A DNA stretch of 64,000 nt, from assembly GCA_016196925.1 (NCBI GenBank), contig JACPWS010000027.1, positions 1 to 64,000 on the forward strand, written 5' to 3'. Position numbers and translations under genes: made by a program. Below the pieces are notes generated by a model. It worked only from the letters and a program-made list of their open reading frames with translations, was not told the origin of the DNA and searched no databases. The DNA comes from Burkholderiales bacterium. GTDB taxonomy: Bacteria; Pseudomonadota; Gammaproteobacteria; Burkholderiales; Burkholderiaceae_D. Positions 15,678 through 24,923 of the stretch are shown here, in pieces; within the stretch, counting starts at the first letter, position 1, and each line of letters starts with the position of its first letter.

Positions 15678-16820
15678 ATGAACTACACCTCCCCCTGGAT
15701 GACGCCGGAACTGGAAGGCTTCCGCGACGCCATACGCCGCTTCGTCGATGCCGAGATCGTGCCGCATCAGGAGCGTTGGAAAAAACAACAGCATGTCGAC
15801 CGCGAAGTCTGGAACAAGGGCGGCGAGATGGGCATGCTGTTGGCCGACATACCGGAAGAATACGGCGGCTCCGGCGGCAGCTTCGCTCATCAAGCCGTGG
15901 TGTTTGAAGAGCTGACCTATGCCGGCGACATGTCCTTCGGCATCCACGTGCATGCGATCGTGGCGCATTACATCCTGAACCAGGGCACAGAGCAGCAAAA
16001 GAAAAAATACCTGCCCAGGCTGGCCAGTGGCGAAATGGTGGCGGCGATCGCCATGTCCGAGCCGGGCGCCGGTTCCGACCTGAAAGGCATACGCACCACA
16101 GCGCTGCGCGATGGCGACGGCTATGTGATCAACGGCTCCAAGACCTTTATCTCGAACGGCTATCTGGCCGACCTGGTGGTGGTGGTCAGCAAGACCGACC
16201 CCGAAGCCGGGGCCAAAGGCGTGTCGCTGATGCTGGTCGAGACCAAAAATTGCCCCGGTTTCCGCGTCGGGCGTATCCTGGAGAAAATCGGTCAGAAAGG
16301 GCAAGATACTTGCGAACTGTTCTTCGACGACGTGCGCGTGCCGCTGGATAGCGTGCTGGGCGGCGTGGAAGGCAAGGGCTTCGTGCAATTGATGACCGAG
16401 CTGCCGTACGAGCGCACCATCCTCGGCGTGTCCGGCGTGGCCGCCATCGAGCGCGCCTTGCGTCTGACCGTAGAGCACACGCGCGAGCGCAAGGCTTTCG
16501 GCCAGGCCCTGATAGAGATGCAGAACACCCGCTTCGTGCTGGCGGAAATCAAGACCGAAGCCACGATAGCCCGCACCTTCATCGACCGCTGCATCGTCGA
16601 CATGATGGCAGGGCGCATGGATACCGAACTGGCGTCGATGGCGAAATACTGGATTTCCGACCTGCAATGCAAGGTCATCGACCAGTGCCTGCAACTATTC
16701 GGCGGCTACGGCTATATGCTGGAATATCCTATCGCCCAGATGTATGTCGATGCGCGCGTGCAGCGTATCTACGGCGGCGCGAATGAGATCATGAAGGAAA
16801 TCATTTCGCGTTCTTTGTAG
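15678..16820 (+). CDS. Acyl-CoA dehydrogenase
   Basis: A 380-residue FAD-dependent acyl-CoA dehydrogenase. AIAMSEPGAGSDLKGIRTTA (about 120-140) and the C-terminal LQLFGGYGYMLEYPIAQMY are family signatures. The probable catalytic glutamate is in YGGANEIMKE near residue 370. The start at 15678 is chosen over 15663 because MNYTSPW is a typical family beginning; the ribosome site (GAAGAG) is modest. It forms the enoyl-CoA for the MaoC pair. It is separated from the SDR by the 100-base element, which may affect its expression. Confidence 0.87.
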   Translation: MNYTSPWMTPELEGFRDAIRRFVDAEIVPHQERWKKQQHVDREVWNKGGEMGMLLADIPEEYGGSGGSFAHQAVVFEELTYAGDMSFGIHVHAIVAHYILNQGTEQQKKKYLPRLASGEMVAAIAMSEPGAGSDLKGIRTTALRDGDGYVINGSKTFISNGYLADLVVVVSKTDPEAGAKGVSLMLVETKNCPGFRVGRILEKIGQKGQDTCELFFDDVRVPLDSVLGGVEGKGFVQLMTELPYERTILGVSGVAAIERALRLTVEHTRERKAFGQALIEMQNTRFVLAEIKTEATIARTFIDRCIVDMMAGRMDTELASMAKYWISDLQCKVIDQCLQLFGGYGYMLEYPIAQMYVDARVQRIYGGANEIMKEIISRSL

Positions 16821-16866
16821 ACATTTGATGCACCGTAATGGTTTATTTGGCCCGTAAACTCAAACT

Positions 16867-17018
16867 CGTCATTCCTGCGCAGGCAGGAATCCAGCGACGT
16901 GCTTTGCGCAGGTTTGCGGCTCCATAGACTGTTTGGGCAGTGAAATCTGCCTATCAAATAAATTACCGGTTTCGGGATGTGAGAAAGACACTGGATTCCT
17001 GCCTGCGCAGGAATGACG
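16867..17018. repeat. Pair of inverted REP-like palindromes
   Basis: Two copies of a CATTCCTGCGCAGGCAGG-type palindrome (16867-16896 and 16990-17018) face each other across about 95 bases. Each is itself a hairpin (ATTCCTGC/GCAGGAAT). Related palindromes occur at 29200-29224, inside hrpA at 49900, and in the elements at 53-60 kb. They fill the gap before the racemase gene. Confidence 0.7.
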
Positions 17019-17060
17019 GCGGTAGAGATTACAAGTTCATCAAAGTATAAGGAAAACGCC

Positions 17061-18212
17061 ATGAGCGGACCGCTTACAGGAATACGCGTGATAGAAATGG
17101 TCGGTCTCGGCCCGTGCCCGTTTGCGGCCATGATGTTGGCCGATATGGGGGCGGAAGTGGTACGCATAGACCGCAAGGCCGCGCCCGGCGCGGCCAACCC
17201 GTTTCCCATGCTGGGCACCAAGTACGATGTGATGGCGCGCGGCCGGCGCTCGCTGGCGCTCGATCTGAAACAGCCGGAAGCGAAACAGGTCTTGCTGAAC
17301 TTGCTGGAGCAGGCCGATGTGGTGCTGGAAGGTTTCCGTCCCGGCGTGATGGAGCGCCTCGGGCTGGGGCCGGAGGTTTGCCTGCAGCGTAATCCCAAAC
17401 TGGTGTACGGCCGCATTACCGGCTGGGGCCAGGACGGCCCGCTGGCGCAGGCGGCCGGGCATGACCTGAACTACATCGCGCTGTCCGGCATGTTGCAGGC
17501 GATGGGCCGGGCGGACACCCCGCCTGCACCGCCGTTGAACCTGGTCGGCGATTTCGGCGGCGGCGCCATGATGCTGGCGTTCGGCGTGCTGTGCGCCTTG
17601 CTGGAAGCCAAAAATTCGGGACGCGGCCAGGTGGTCGATGCGGCCATGGTGGAGGGTTCGGCTCTGCTGGGCGCGATGATTTACGGCTTGCGCGGCTTCG
17701 GTGCCTGGGGCGAGCGGCGCGAAGCCAATCTGCTGGACGGCGGCGCGCATTTTTACGATAGCTATGCCTGCGCCGACGGCAAATTCGTCACTGTCGGTGC
17801 GATAGAGCCGCAATTCTACGCCCGGCTACTGCAGCTGGCCGGGATAGACGATCCGGCTTTCGAGGCGCAGATGGATACGCGGCGATGGCCTGAGCTGAAA
17901 AGCAAACTGGCAGCGATATTTAAAACCAAGACCCGCCAGCAATGGTGCGACTTGCTGGAAGGTAGCGATGCCTGTTTCGCCCCGGTGCTGGACATGGCCG
18001 AGGCGCCGCAACATCCGCACAACCGGGCGCGCGCTGTGTTCATCGAGGTGGACGGCGTGACGCAACCGGCGCCGGCGCCGCGCTTCTCGCGTACTGCACC
18101 GGAGGTCTGCATGCCGCCGGCCGCACCGGGGCAGCATAGCGAGCAAGTGCTGCGCGACTGGGGTGTGACGGAAGCGCTCATTCAGGGTTTGCTTAAGCGG
18201 AGTGCGATTTAA
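17061..18212 (+). CDS. Alpha-methylacyl-CoA racemase (CaiB/BaiF family)
   Basis: A 383-residue family III CoA-transferase-fold protein most like alpha-methylacyl-CoA racemase. Residues matching the racemase active site are visible: His in [10 protein letters not shown], Asp in LVGDFGGG and Glu in GAIEPQFY. It interconverts the 2-methyl epimers of branched acyl-CoA so that a stereospecific oxidase or dehydrogenase can act. AAGGAAAAC precedes ATG 17061; the frame is open from 17013. With the SCP-x thiolase it is strong evidence that the operon handles methyl-branched or isoprenoid chains rather than straight fatty acids. Confidence 0.87.
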   Translation: MSGPLTGIRVIEMVGLGPCPFAAMMLADMGAEVVRIDRKAAPGAANPFPMLGTKYDVMARGRRSLALDLKQPEAKQVLLNLLEQADVVLEGFRPGVMERLGLGPEVCLQRNPKLVYGRITGWGQDGPLAQAAGHDLNYIALSGMLQAMGRADTPPAPPLNLVGDFGGGAMMLAFGVLCALLEAKNSGRGQVVDAAMVEGSALLGAMIYGLRGFGAWGERREANLLDGGAHFYDSYACADGKFVTVGAIEPQFYARLLQLAGIDDPAFEAQMDTRRWPELKSKLAAIFKTKTRQQWCDLLEGSDACFAPVLDMAEAPQHPHNRARAVFIEVDGVTQPAPAPRFSRTAPEVCMPPAAPGQHSEQVLRDWGVTEALIQGLLKRSAI

Positions 18213-18217
18213 AGCAA

Positions 18218-18380
18218 AATTTTTTGTAACTATTCAGCCGGAGATGAAAATCCTTTGCCGCGCAGAGAACGCAGAGGAACCCAACAAGCTTTTCTCTGCG
18301 TCCTCTGCGCCTCCGCGGTTAGCGTTTTTGTGCTATCAACGGCGATGCATGCAGAATGGGTGAACAGTTACAATTTTTTT
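18218..18380. repeat. Dispersed roughly 160-base element with terminal inverted repeats, copy 1
   Basis: The ends AATTTTTTGTAACTATTCA and its near-complement (TGAACAGTTACAATTTTTT) form imperfect terminal inverted repeats. The centre has GCGCAGAG/CTCTGCG and related inverted runs. Copies occur at 20464-20562 (shortened) and 35129-35279 (opposite orientation). It begins 6 bases after the racemase stop and could terminate transcription or weaken the distal two genes. Confidence 0.8.
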
Positions 18381-18418
18381 GTCGACTGAAGTGTTATCAA
18401 CATTAACGGAGACCCGCC

Positions 18419-18853
18419 TTGAACGAACTATCAGCAGCCATCTTGAACGTGGATACCCTGAAACACATGAATCTCAAGGTGTTGCATGCCTCAGCTAACG
18501 CACTGAAGGTAGAACTGCCGCCGCAAGGCAATAGCAATCATCTCGGCGGCGTGTATGCCGGGGCGATTTTTTCTCTGGCCGAATTCCCGTTCGGCATGCT
18601 GTGCGTGCATAAGTTCGGCATGCGGGATTTCGTGCCCGTGGTCGGCGAAGTGACGATACGCTACCTGGCGCCTGCAACGGGCGCATTGACGGTGGAAGTG
18701 CGGGTGAGCGATGAAGAGTGGGCCGAGATAGAACGAGAGACCCGATCACGAGGCAAGTTCAAGATCGTCAAAGACATAGAAATTAAAGATGCGCAGGGCA
18801 AGGTGAATACGGTGGCGAAGGCGACGTATTTCACCGTGCTGTTGCCAAAATAA
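18419..18853 (+). CDS. Hot-dog thioesterase, YiiD-C/PaaI-like
   Basis: A 144-residue hot-dog-fold protein with the pattern NHLGGVYAGAIFSLAEFPFGM near residues 40-60, as in PaaI/YiiD C-terminal thioesterases. It probably hydrolyses stalled acyl-CoA or releases CoA. It starts with TTG at 18419, with GGAG seven bases upstream; no ATG fits the alignment of the fold. It lies between the racemase and a second ligase, consistent with CoA-ester recycling. Confidence 0.72.
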   Translation: MNELSAAILNVDTLKHMNLKVLHASANALKVELPPQGNSNHLGGVYAGAIFSLAEFPFGMLCVHKFGMRDFVPVVGEVTIRYLAPATGALTVEVRVSDEEWAEIERETRSRGKFKIVKDIEIKDAQGKVNTVAKATYFTVLLPK

Positions 18854-18895
18854 ATTCTGAAAATTCCAACCAACTACCTGACACCGGAGGAGACT

Positions 18896-20455
18896 ATGGC
18901 CATACGCCTGACCCAAGCACTGCATCGTTCTTTACAACAACAACCGCTAGCCACTGCGACCGTTTTTCAAGGTCGCCGACACAGTTTCATCCAGTTCCAC
19001 GAACGCGTGGCGCGGCTCGCTGCCGCCCTGCGCCAGCTCGGCCTGAAAGATTTCGACCGGGTCGGCATGCTGGCGCTGAATTCGGACCGCTATCTCGAAT
19101 ATTATCAGGCCTGTTTCTGGGCCGGATTGACGGTGAATCCCTGCAATATCCGCTGGAGCGCGGCGGAAGTCGCGTATTCGCTGGACGACTGCGATACCCG
19201 CGTGCTGATCGTCGACGACACCTTCAAGGCGATGGGCGCGGAATTGAAGAAACAATCGAAAGCTTTGCAAACCGTGATCTACGCCGGCGACGGCGCGACG
19301 CCGGCAGGCATGCTGGCTTACGAGACGATACTCGCCGCCGCGACGCCGATGGAAGATAACTGCGGCAGCGACGGCGACCTGGCCGGGATTTTCTACACCG
19401 GCGGCACCACCGGTTTCCCGAAAGGCGTGATGCTGACGCACGCCAGCATCCACGCGAGTGCGATGGCGATCGCCGCCGATGCGATAGGGTACGATGCGAT
19501 TCTCTTGCACGCCGCACCGATGTTTCATGCGGCCGATTTTGCACTCAGCATGGCGCAATGCATACGCGGCGGCGCACACACCTTCGTGCCGGCCTTCAAC
19601 CCGGCCGGCGTGCTGGAAACGATACAGGCCGAGCGCGTCACGCACACGATCTGGGTGCCGACCATGGTGCAGATGGTGGCCGACTTTCCTGAAATTAAAA
19701 ACTACGATGTCAGCAGCCTGCAAACCATCGTGTACGGCGCTTCACCGATGAACGAGCGCGTGCTCGAGCGCGCCATGCAAGCCTTGCCCGGCGCCGGCTT
19801 TATCCAGGCCTACGGCATGACGGAACTCTCGCCGGTGGCCTCGATACTGCCGCCTTACCACCATACGGAGGAAGGGCGCAAGAGCGGCAAGATGCGCTCG
19901 GCCGGGCGTACCGCCTTGTGTTCGCGCATCAAGATCGTCGACGAGGAGGGGGCCGAGGTGCCGCGCGGTACGGTCGGCGAAGTGATCGTCCAGGGCGCGA
20001 ATGTGATGAAAGGCTACTGGAACAAGCCGGCCGAAACGGCCGCCGCCGTGCGCGACGGCTGGATGCATACCGGCGACGGCGGCTATATGGATGAAGACGG
20101 TTTCATCTTCATCATGGACAGGATGAAGGACATGATCATCAGCGGCGGCGAGAATGTGTACTCGTCCGAAGTCGAAAACGCCATCACCCAGCATCCGGCG
20201 GTGGCCGCCAGCGCCGTGATCGGTATCCCCGACGAGAAGTGGGGCGAACTGGTGCATGCGGTGGTGGTGCGCAAAGCCGGCGCCGAAGTCAGCGACGCCG
20301 AGCTGATCGCCCATTGCAAGCAAAGAATCGCCGGCTACAAGTGCCCGCGCAGCGTGGCGTTTGTGGCCGCTTTGCCGGTGTCCGGCGCCGGTAAAATCCT
20401 GAAGAAAGATTTGCGCGAGCCGTATTGGCGCGATCGGCAACGCCGCGTGAATTAA
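18896..20455 (+). CDS. AMP-forming long-chain acyl-CoA ligase
   Basis: A 519-residue ANL-family ligase. IFYTGGTTGFPKG (about 164-176) is the ATP loop, with one unusual Gly replacing the common Ser. HTGDGGYMDEDGFIFIMDRMKDMIISGGENVYS (split here across two motifs) is near 395-425. The catalytic lysine is in GAGKILKK. GGAGGAG lies before the ATG. It is probably the entry enzyme of this operon, loading a branched or long-chain acid onto CoA. It is distinct in sequence from the ligase at 9358. Confidence 0.86.
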   Translation: MAIRLTQALHRSLQQQPLATATVFQGRRHSFIQFHERVARLAAALRQLGLKDFDRVGMLALNSDRYLEYYQACFWAGLTVNPCNIRWSAAEVAYSLDDCDTRVLIVDDTFKAMGAELKKQSKALQTVIYAGDGATPAGMLAYETILAAATPMEDNCGSDGDLAGIFYTGGTTGFPKGVMLTHASIHASAMAIAADAIGYDAILLHAAPMFHAADFALSMAQCIRGGAHTFVPAFNPAGVLETIQAERVTHTIWVPTMVQMVADFPEIKNYDVSSLQTIVYGASPMNERVLERAMQALPGAGFIQAYGMTELSPVASILPPYHHTEEGRKSGKMRSAGRTALCSRIKIVDEEGAEVPRGTVGEVIVQGANVMKGYWNKPAETAAAVRDGWMHTGDGGYMDEDGFIFIMDRMKDMIISGGENVYSSEVENAITQHPAVAASAVIGIPDEKWGELVHAVVVRKAGAEVSDAELIAHCKQRIAGYKCPRSVAFVAALPVSGAGKILKKDLREPYWRDRQRRVN

Positions 20456-20463
20456 GGAAACGG

Positions 20464-20562
20464 CGTAACTGTTCACCCGTTCTGTATGCACCGCCGGCTA
20501 TCGCACAAAAACGCTGACCGCAGAGGCGCAGAGGACGCAGAGAAAAGTTTTTGTAACTATTC
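20464..20562. repeat. Dispersed element, copy 2, shortened
   Basis: Shares GTAACTGTTCACCC, the GCACAAAAACGCT segment and the GAGGCGCAGAGGACGCAGAGA run with copies at 18218 and 35129, but lacks about 50 bases of one half. It ends with TTTTGTAACTATTC and directly abuts the truncated amidohydrolase. Confidence 0.75.
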
Positions 20563-21149
20563 CACCTCGCTGGTGCGCATCAACCTCAACGACAAGTCGG
20601 AAATGCCGGTCGCCAAGAGCGAATTCGCCGGGGAATTTGCGATTTCTCCGGACGGCGAATGGCTGGCCTTCGGCGAACGCTTCCCCGCCTATTTGACGGG
20701 CCGGCAAGGCCGTCACCATCGGCCAGAAAATGGATGCGCTGCCGGTGAAGCAACTCGATGTCAATGCCGGCCAATCGCTGCACTGGTCGGGCGACAGCAA
20801 GCGGATTTACTTTTCTCTCGGCGATGAATTGTTCAGCCGCGAACTGAAAGACGCGTTCGCCTTCGTGCCCGGTGCGCCGGCAAAATTGCCCAAGCCGGTC
20901 GAGCAAGGCGTGAAGATAGGCTTCCAACAGGCGGCGGATAAGCCGAGCGGCACGACCGTCATTTCCGGTGCGCGCATCGTCGCCATGAAGGGCGACGAAG
21001 TGATAGAAGACGGCCGCATCGCGCTCAAGGACAACCGCATCGTCGCCGTCGGCAAGGCGGCCGAGAGACTATTCGCATGGACATGGCGGCGAGTAAGTCC
21101 TGAACAGAAGATGGCTCAGGCATTGAATCTTGCGTCGCTCGAGGCATAA
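20563..21149 (+). pseudogene. Amidohydrolase fragment (beta-propeller plus metal-dependent hydrolase), broken
   Basis: The first frame (to about 20695) encodes a TolB-like propeller segment with ISPDGEWLAFG. After a frameshift around 20697-20710 the reading continues in another frame (MDALPVKQLDVNAGQSLHWS...), reaching the start of an amidohydrolase domain (SGARIVAMKGDEVIEDGRI...VAVGKA, to about 21062). The catalytic barrel is absent and the last 28 codons look unrelated. The 5' end coincides with the edge of the dispersed element at 20464-20562. The normal protein would exceed 1000 residues. Nothing functional is expected. Confidence 0.8.
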
Positions 21150-21284
21150 AAAAATAACGGGCATTTTTGGTTTGATCGATTGATGGAGGTCAGGCAAAGC
21201 GCCTTTTCAGAAAAAGCAATATGAATCCAACAGATTAGAAGTTATACTCGCTCACGAAAATATGGTTGTTTTTGCAGTATTCCC

Positions 21285-21314
21285 AGCCTGACGGCATGCC
21301 GTCAGGCTTTTTTC
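21285..21314 (+). terminator. Rho-independent terminator
   Basis: AGCCTGACGGC/GCCGTCAGGCT stem (perfectly symmetrical around the centre) followed by TTTTTTC. It lies between the amidohydrolase remnant and the next gene, with no intact gene just upstream. It may be left over from the lost gene or close a small transcript from about 21150. Confidence 0.8.
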
Positions 21315-21349
21315 TTGCACGCCCGGCGTGGGCGTACTCTTGGTAAATT

Positions 21350-22474
21350 ATGCGAAAGTTAATTTTTATCGGCGCGCTTTGTTGCGCCACGGCCCAGGCG
21401 CAGCAAACGATGGCGGAGACGGCCGCTATCCTGCATGGCGAGTATCGTGACTGGCAGGCATATGCCAGCCTGCAATCGCTGGCGGCCTACGATGCGATAC
21501 CGGTGCGTGAACTGGATGGCGACTGGTCGCGCGGCTATGAACCCAAAGCCGGCGATAACCTGTTTTTGCAAAGGCACAGGGCCGGGTTCGGGATGGAAAA
21601 GGAGGGCTGGCAGGTCGGCCTCGAATATCGCCAGCAAGGGGTCTTGCATGCGAGCCGCGACACCCTGGAATTCTATCGCATCTACCGGCTGCGTCAGCGC
21701 CCCGGGTCGGCCCGCGCTTTCGATCTGGATGCGCAGTTCCGGTCGTGGTCGGCTGCCGGGATGCGGGTCGGCCGCAGCATTTCTTTCGAGGCGGCGGCCG
21801 GCGATACGCTGGTGCTGGTGCTGGCCGGATCGCTGTATGCCCATCCGCGGCAGCGCGATATCGGCGTGCACGGCAATCTGAATTACCAGCCGGTCGATAG
21901 TTATGCTTTCAATGCGCAGTCGCTGGAATCCGATACCGCTTATCGCTATCCTTTCATGAAGGACGCGGCGCCGACCTCGTCCGGCGCCAGCGTCTCGCTG
22001 GCCTTGCAGTGGCAGTTGAACCAGCGCTGGCAAGCCAAACTCGAACTCAACGATCTCTGGAGCCGCATGCGCTGGTCGAATCTGCCGTCGGTGCGCAACA
22101 ATATTAATTCGGACGTCACCAGCTACGACCGGGACGGCTATGTCAATTATCGGCCGCTGTTGTCGGGCCAGAACAGCCAGATAGAAAAAAGTCGCAACAT
22201 AGGCGCGTCCGCTGCCCTCAACCTGAGCTATAGCTTCGATAGATGGAGGATAAAAGCTGGGGCCGACCGCCTGGAGGGGACGACGATACCGGCCGTCGCG
22301 CTCGCCTACTGGTCGCCCTGGGGTGCGTGGAGCGCCAGTTACGAGACGCGCTTCAATACCCTCAGTGTCGGCTATGAAGCGGGGGCTTTCCACGTCAGCC
22401 TGCGCTCGGATAGCTGGCCGCTGAGCCGGGCGAAGGCGGTCGGCCTGGATGCGGGCCTGCATTACCGGTTTTAA
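21350..22474 (+). CDS. Predicted outer-membrane beta-barrel protein, function unknown
   Basis: A 374-residue protein with a likely signal peptide (MRKLIFIGALCCATAQA, cleavage after about residue 17). The rest alternates polar and hydrophobic residues with many aromatic-rich strands (SFDRWRIKAG, WGAWSASYETR), and the chain ends in HYRF, with the C-terminal Phe typical of outer-membrane barrels. I do not recognise the family. It stands alone, between a terminator and the aminotransferase, and has no obvious ribosome site. Confidence 0.6.
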   Translation: MRKLIFIGALCCATAQAQQTMAETAAILHGEYRDWQAYASLQSLAAYDAIPVRELDGDWSRGYEPKAGDNLFLQRHRAGFGMEKEGWQVGLEYRQQGVLHASRDTLEFYRIYRLRQRPGSARAFDLDAQFRSWSAAGMRVGRSISFEAAAGDTLVLVLAGSLYAHPRQRDIGVHGNLNYQPVDSYAFNAQSLESDTAYRYPFMKDAAPTSSGASVSLALQWQLNQRWQAKLELNDLWSRMRWSNLPSVRNNINSDVTSYDRDGYVNYRPLLSGQNSQIEKSRNIGASAALNLSYSFDRWRIKAGADRLEGTTIPAVALAYWSPWGAWSASYETRFNTLSVGYEAGAFHVSLRSDSWPLSRAKAVGLDAGLHYRF

Positions 22475-22615
22475 GCGCGGGGAGGGCGGATAATTTGCAG
22501 GCCCGGAGCTGGAGGTCTGTGTCACAATAGCGGGTTGGCGCGTCCGGCTCGCCCGTGTTTCAGGGCGAAACGGACGGCGCATAGCTATCATGTCCAACCT
22601 TCTGGAGTACTCACC

Positions 22616-23809
22616 ATGTTTCAGCACGTCGAAGCCTATCCTGGCGATCCTATCTTGTCCCTGAACGAAGCGTTTGGCAAAGATCCGCGTCCTGACAAGA
22701 TCAACTTATCCATCGGTATTTATTTCGACGATGCCGGCAAAATTCCGATGTTGCCATCGGTGCGCGCGGCAGAGCACAAGGTGGTGGCCGAAGCCGGCGC
22801 CCGTCCTTACCTGCCGATGGAAGGCGCGGCGAATTTCCGCACTGCGGTCCAGCAATTGCTGTTCGGCGCCGACAATGCGGCGGTCAAGGCCGGTCGCGTG
22901 GTCACGATACAAACGGTCGGCTCCAGCGGCGGCCTGAAAGTCGGCGGCGATTTCATCAAGCGCTATTTCCCGACCAGCACCATGCTCATTTCTGACCCGA
23001 GCTGGGACAACCACCGCGCCGTGTTCGAAGGTTCCGGCCTGAGCGTCAAGACCTATCCTTACTACGACGCCGCCACCGGCGGTCTGCGTTTCGACGCCAT
23101 GCTGGAAGCCCTGAAGCAAGCCGAGAAAAAGAGCGTGGTGCTGTTGCACGCCTGCTGCCACAACCCGACCGGCGTCGACCTGACCAAGGCGCAATGGCAG
23201 CAACTGGTGCCGGTGCTGAGGGAACGCGAACTGCTGCCTTTCCTCGATCTGGCTTACCAGGGCTACGTCGACGGCATCGTAGAAGACGCTTACGCAGTGC
23301 GCCTGCTGGCCGATGCAGGCCTGAGCTTCTTCGTCGCGAATTCCTTCTCCAAGAGCATGAGCCTGTACGGCGAACGCTGCGGCGCGCTCTCCATCGTCTG
23401 CCCGGATGCAGCGCAGGCAGTCAATGTGCTGGGCCAGATGAAGGCGACCATCCGCCGCAATTATTCGAACCCGCCACTGCACGGTGGCCAACTGGTGGCG
23501 CGCGTGTTGAGCGACCCGGAACTGCGCACTATGTGGGAAGCCGAAGTGGTCGCCATGCGCGACCGCATCCAGGCCATGCGCCGCAAACTGCACGAGGTAC
23601 TGAGCGCTAAATTGCCGGGCCGCGATTTCAGTTACTTCCTGACCCAGCGCGGCATGTTCAGCTACACCGGCCTGAGTCCCGAGCAATGCGATCGCCTGAA
23701 GGAAGAATTCGGCGTCTACCTGGTCCGCTCCGGCCGCATGTGCGTGGCCGGCCTGAACACCGGCAACGTGGAAGCGACCGCGAACGCGATGGCGGCAGTG
23801 CTGGGCTAA
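22616..23809 (+). CDS. tyrB: Aromatic amino acid aminotransferase
   Basis: A 397-residue class-I aminotransferase of the aspartate/aromatic subgroup. It moves the amino group between tyrosine, phenylalanine or aspartate and 2-oxoglutarate with PLP. The PLP lysine is Lys246 in NSFSKSMSLYGERCG. LHACCHNPTGVDL and the C-terminal RMCVAGLN (substrate carboxylate Arg) are present. ATG at 22616 has CTGGAG upstream; the frame is open from 22535. Stands alone and is followed by a terminator at 23847. Discrimination from AspC cannot be certain. Confidence 0.86.
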   Translation: MFQHVEAYPGDPILSLNEAFGKDPRPDKINLSIGIYFDDAGKIPMLPSVRAAEHKVVAEAGARPYLPMEGAANFRTAVQQLLFGADNAAVKAGRVVTIQTVGSSGGLKVGGDFIKRYFPTSTMLISDPSWDNHRAVFEGSGLSVKTYPYYDAATGGLRFDAMLEALKQAEKKSVVLLHACCHNPTGVDLTKAQWQQLVPVLRERELLPFLDLAYQGYVDGIVEDAYAVRLLADAGLSFFVANSFSKSMSLYGERCGALSIVCPDAAQAVNVLGQMKATIRRNYSNPPLHGGQLVARVLSDPELRTMWEAEVVAMRDRIQAMRRKLHEVLSAKLPGRDFSYFLTQRGMFSYTGLSPEQCDRLKEEFGVYLVRSGRMCVAGLNTGNVEATANAMAAVLG

Positions 23810-23846
23810 GCGCGTAGGGTGCTGCGCACCTGACTGCCGGATATAG

Positions 23847-23882
23847 AAACCGCCGTGAGCTTGTCGCTTGCGGCGGTTTTTC
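23847..23882 (+). terminator. Rho-independent terminator after tyrB
   Basis: AAACCGCC and GGCGGTTTTT form a stem with a loop of about 18 bases (containing a small inner AGCTTGTCGCT hairpin), followed by a T-run. Confidence 0.75.
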
Positions 23883-23908
23883 TATGTCGGAGTCAGTATA
23901 TGTAGTAT

Positions 23909-23988
23909 GTAGCTTGGGCCAAGGCTTCACCAGCCCAACATGATCACGGCCGCGCTTGTTGGGCTGCCAGAGCGTTAGCCTAAGCTAC
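23909..23988. repeat. Inverted repeat of the GTAGCTTGGG/AGCCCAACA type
   Basis: GTAGCTTGGGCC and AGCCCAACA are matched by TGTTGGGCT and CCTAAGCTAC further on, giving an 80-base imperfect palindrome between the convergent tyrB and murI genes. Similar sequences are widely dispersed in proteobacteria. Confidence 0.6.
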
Positions 23989-24047
23989 GGGCTACTCGCA
24001 GTGGCCCCACGCGCCGCAAGCGGTGGAAGGCGCTGCGCTTTTCCGCC

Positions 24048-24887
24048 CTACGCCACTGCCGCCAGCGCCAGCACTTCGCAATCGCCGATCTTCAAGAGTC
24101 GTAGCAGCGCCTGTTGCAGGCTGCTGGCGCTGCCGGTGGTGGTGGCCCGCAACGAGGGGGGCGGGGCGGGCGTGATGGCCGGGCGCAGCAGTTGCGCCTG
24201 GGTCAGCAGGCGCTGCAAATGCAGGGCGACGGCGGCGCCGGTGTCGATCAACTGGGTATTCGGCTGGCCGCAATCGGCGCAGACCTGCCGTATCAGGTGG
24301 GCGACGAAGGGGTAGTGGGTGCAGCCGAGCACCAGGGTGTCGGCGCCTTGCGCCAGCAGTGGCGCGACGTAGCGTCGCACCAGCGCCAGCGTGGCGGCTG
24401 ATGCCAGTTCGCCTTTTTCGATCTGATCGACCAGGCCGGTGCAGGCTTGCGGGATGAATTGTACGCCGCGCGCGGTTTCCAATTGCGCGCGCAGCAGGAG
24501 GAATTTTTCGCTGAGTACGGTGGCCTGGGTCGCCAGCACGCCGACGATCTTGCTGTGGCTGTGCAGCGCAGCCGGTTTCAGGCCCGGTTCCATGCCGATC
24601 AGGATCAGGTCGGGATAGCGTTGCCGCAAGACCTTGATGGCGGCGGCGGTGGCGGTGTTGCAGGCGACTACCAGCGCCTTGATGTGGTGGGCGATCAGGT
24701 AATCGGCCACGGCCAGGCTGCGTTCTATGATGACGGATTCCGCTTTGTCGCCGTACGGCGCAAAGCCGGAATCGGCGAAGTACAGCAGGGCTTCGTGCGG
24801 CAGGGTTTGCCGTATGTGCTGCAGCACCGAGAGGCCGCCGACGCCGGAGTCGAAGATGCCGATGGGGGAAAAACGATCAAACTTCAT
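24048..24887 (-). CDS. murI: Glutamate racemase
   Basis: A 279-residue enzyme that makes D-glutamate for peptidoglycan. The signature FDSGVGGLSV (about 12-21) and both catalytic cysteines are present: Cys76 in VVACNTATA and Cys189 in VLGCTHYPF. Length is normal. It follows fumarase in the same direction but is separated by about 240 bases with a pair of hairpin repeats, so it may have its own promoter. Confidence 0.93.
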   Translation of the reverse strand: MKFDRFSPIGIFDSGVGGLSVLQHIRQTLPHEALLYFADSGFAPYGDKAESVIIERSLAVADYLIAHHIKALVVACNTATAAAIKVLRQRYPDLILIGMEPGLKPAALHSHSKIVGVLATQATVLSEKFLLLRAQLETARGVQFIPQACTGLVDQIEKGELASAATLALVRRYVAPLLAQGADTLVLGCTHYPFVAHLIRQVCADCGQPNTQLIDTGAAVALHLQRLLTQAQLLRPAITPAPPPSLRATTTGSASSLQQALLRLLKIGDCEVLALAAVA

Positions 24888-24923
24888 GCAAAGATGGTTT
24901 TAAGCCGCAAACGTAACTATCTG

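Noticed and set aside
15572-15907. An open reading frame running out of the 100-base element, with a very similar peptide predicted from the copy at 38681.
   Set aside because: The peptide similarity only reflects DNA identity of the two element copies. The differences between copies change amino acids freely, and the frames continue into unrelated genes.
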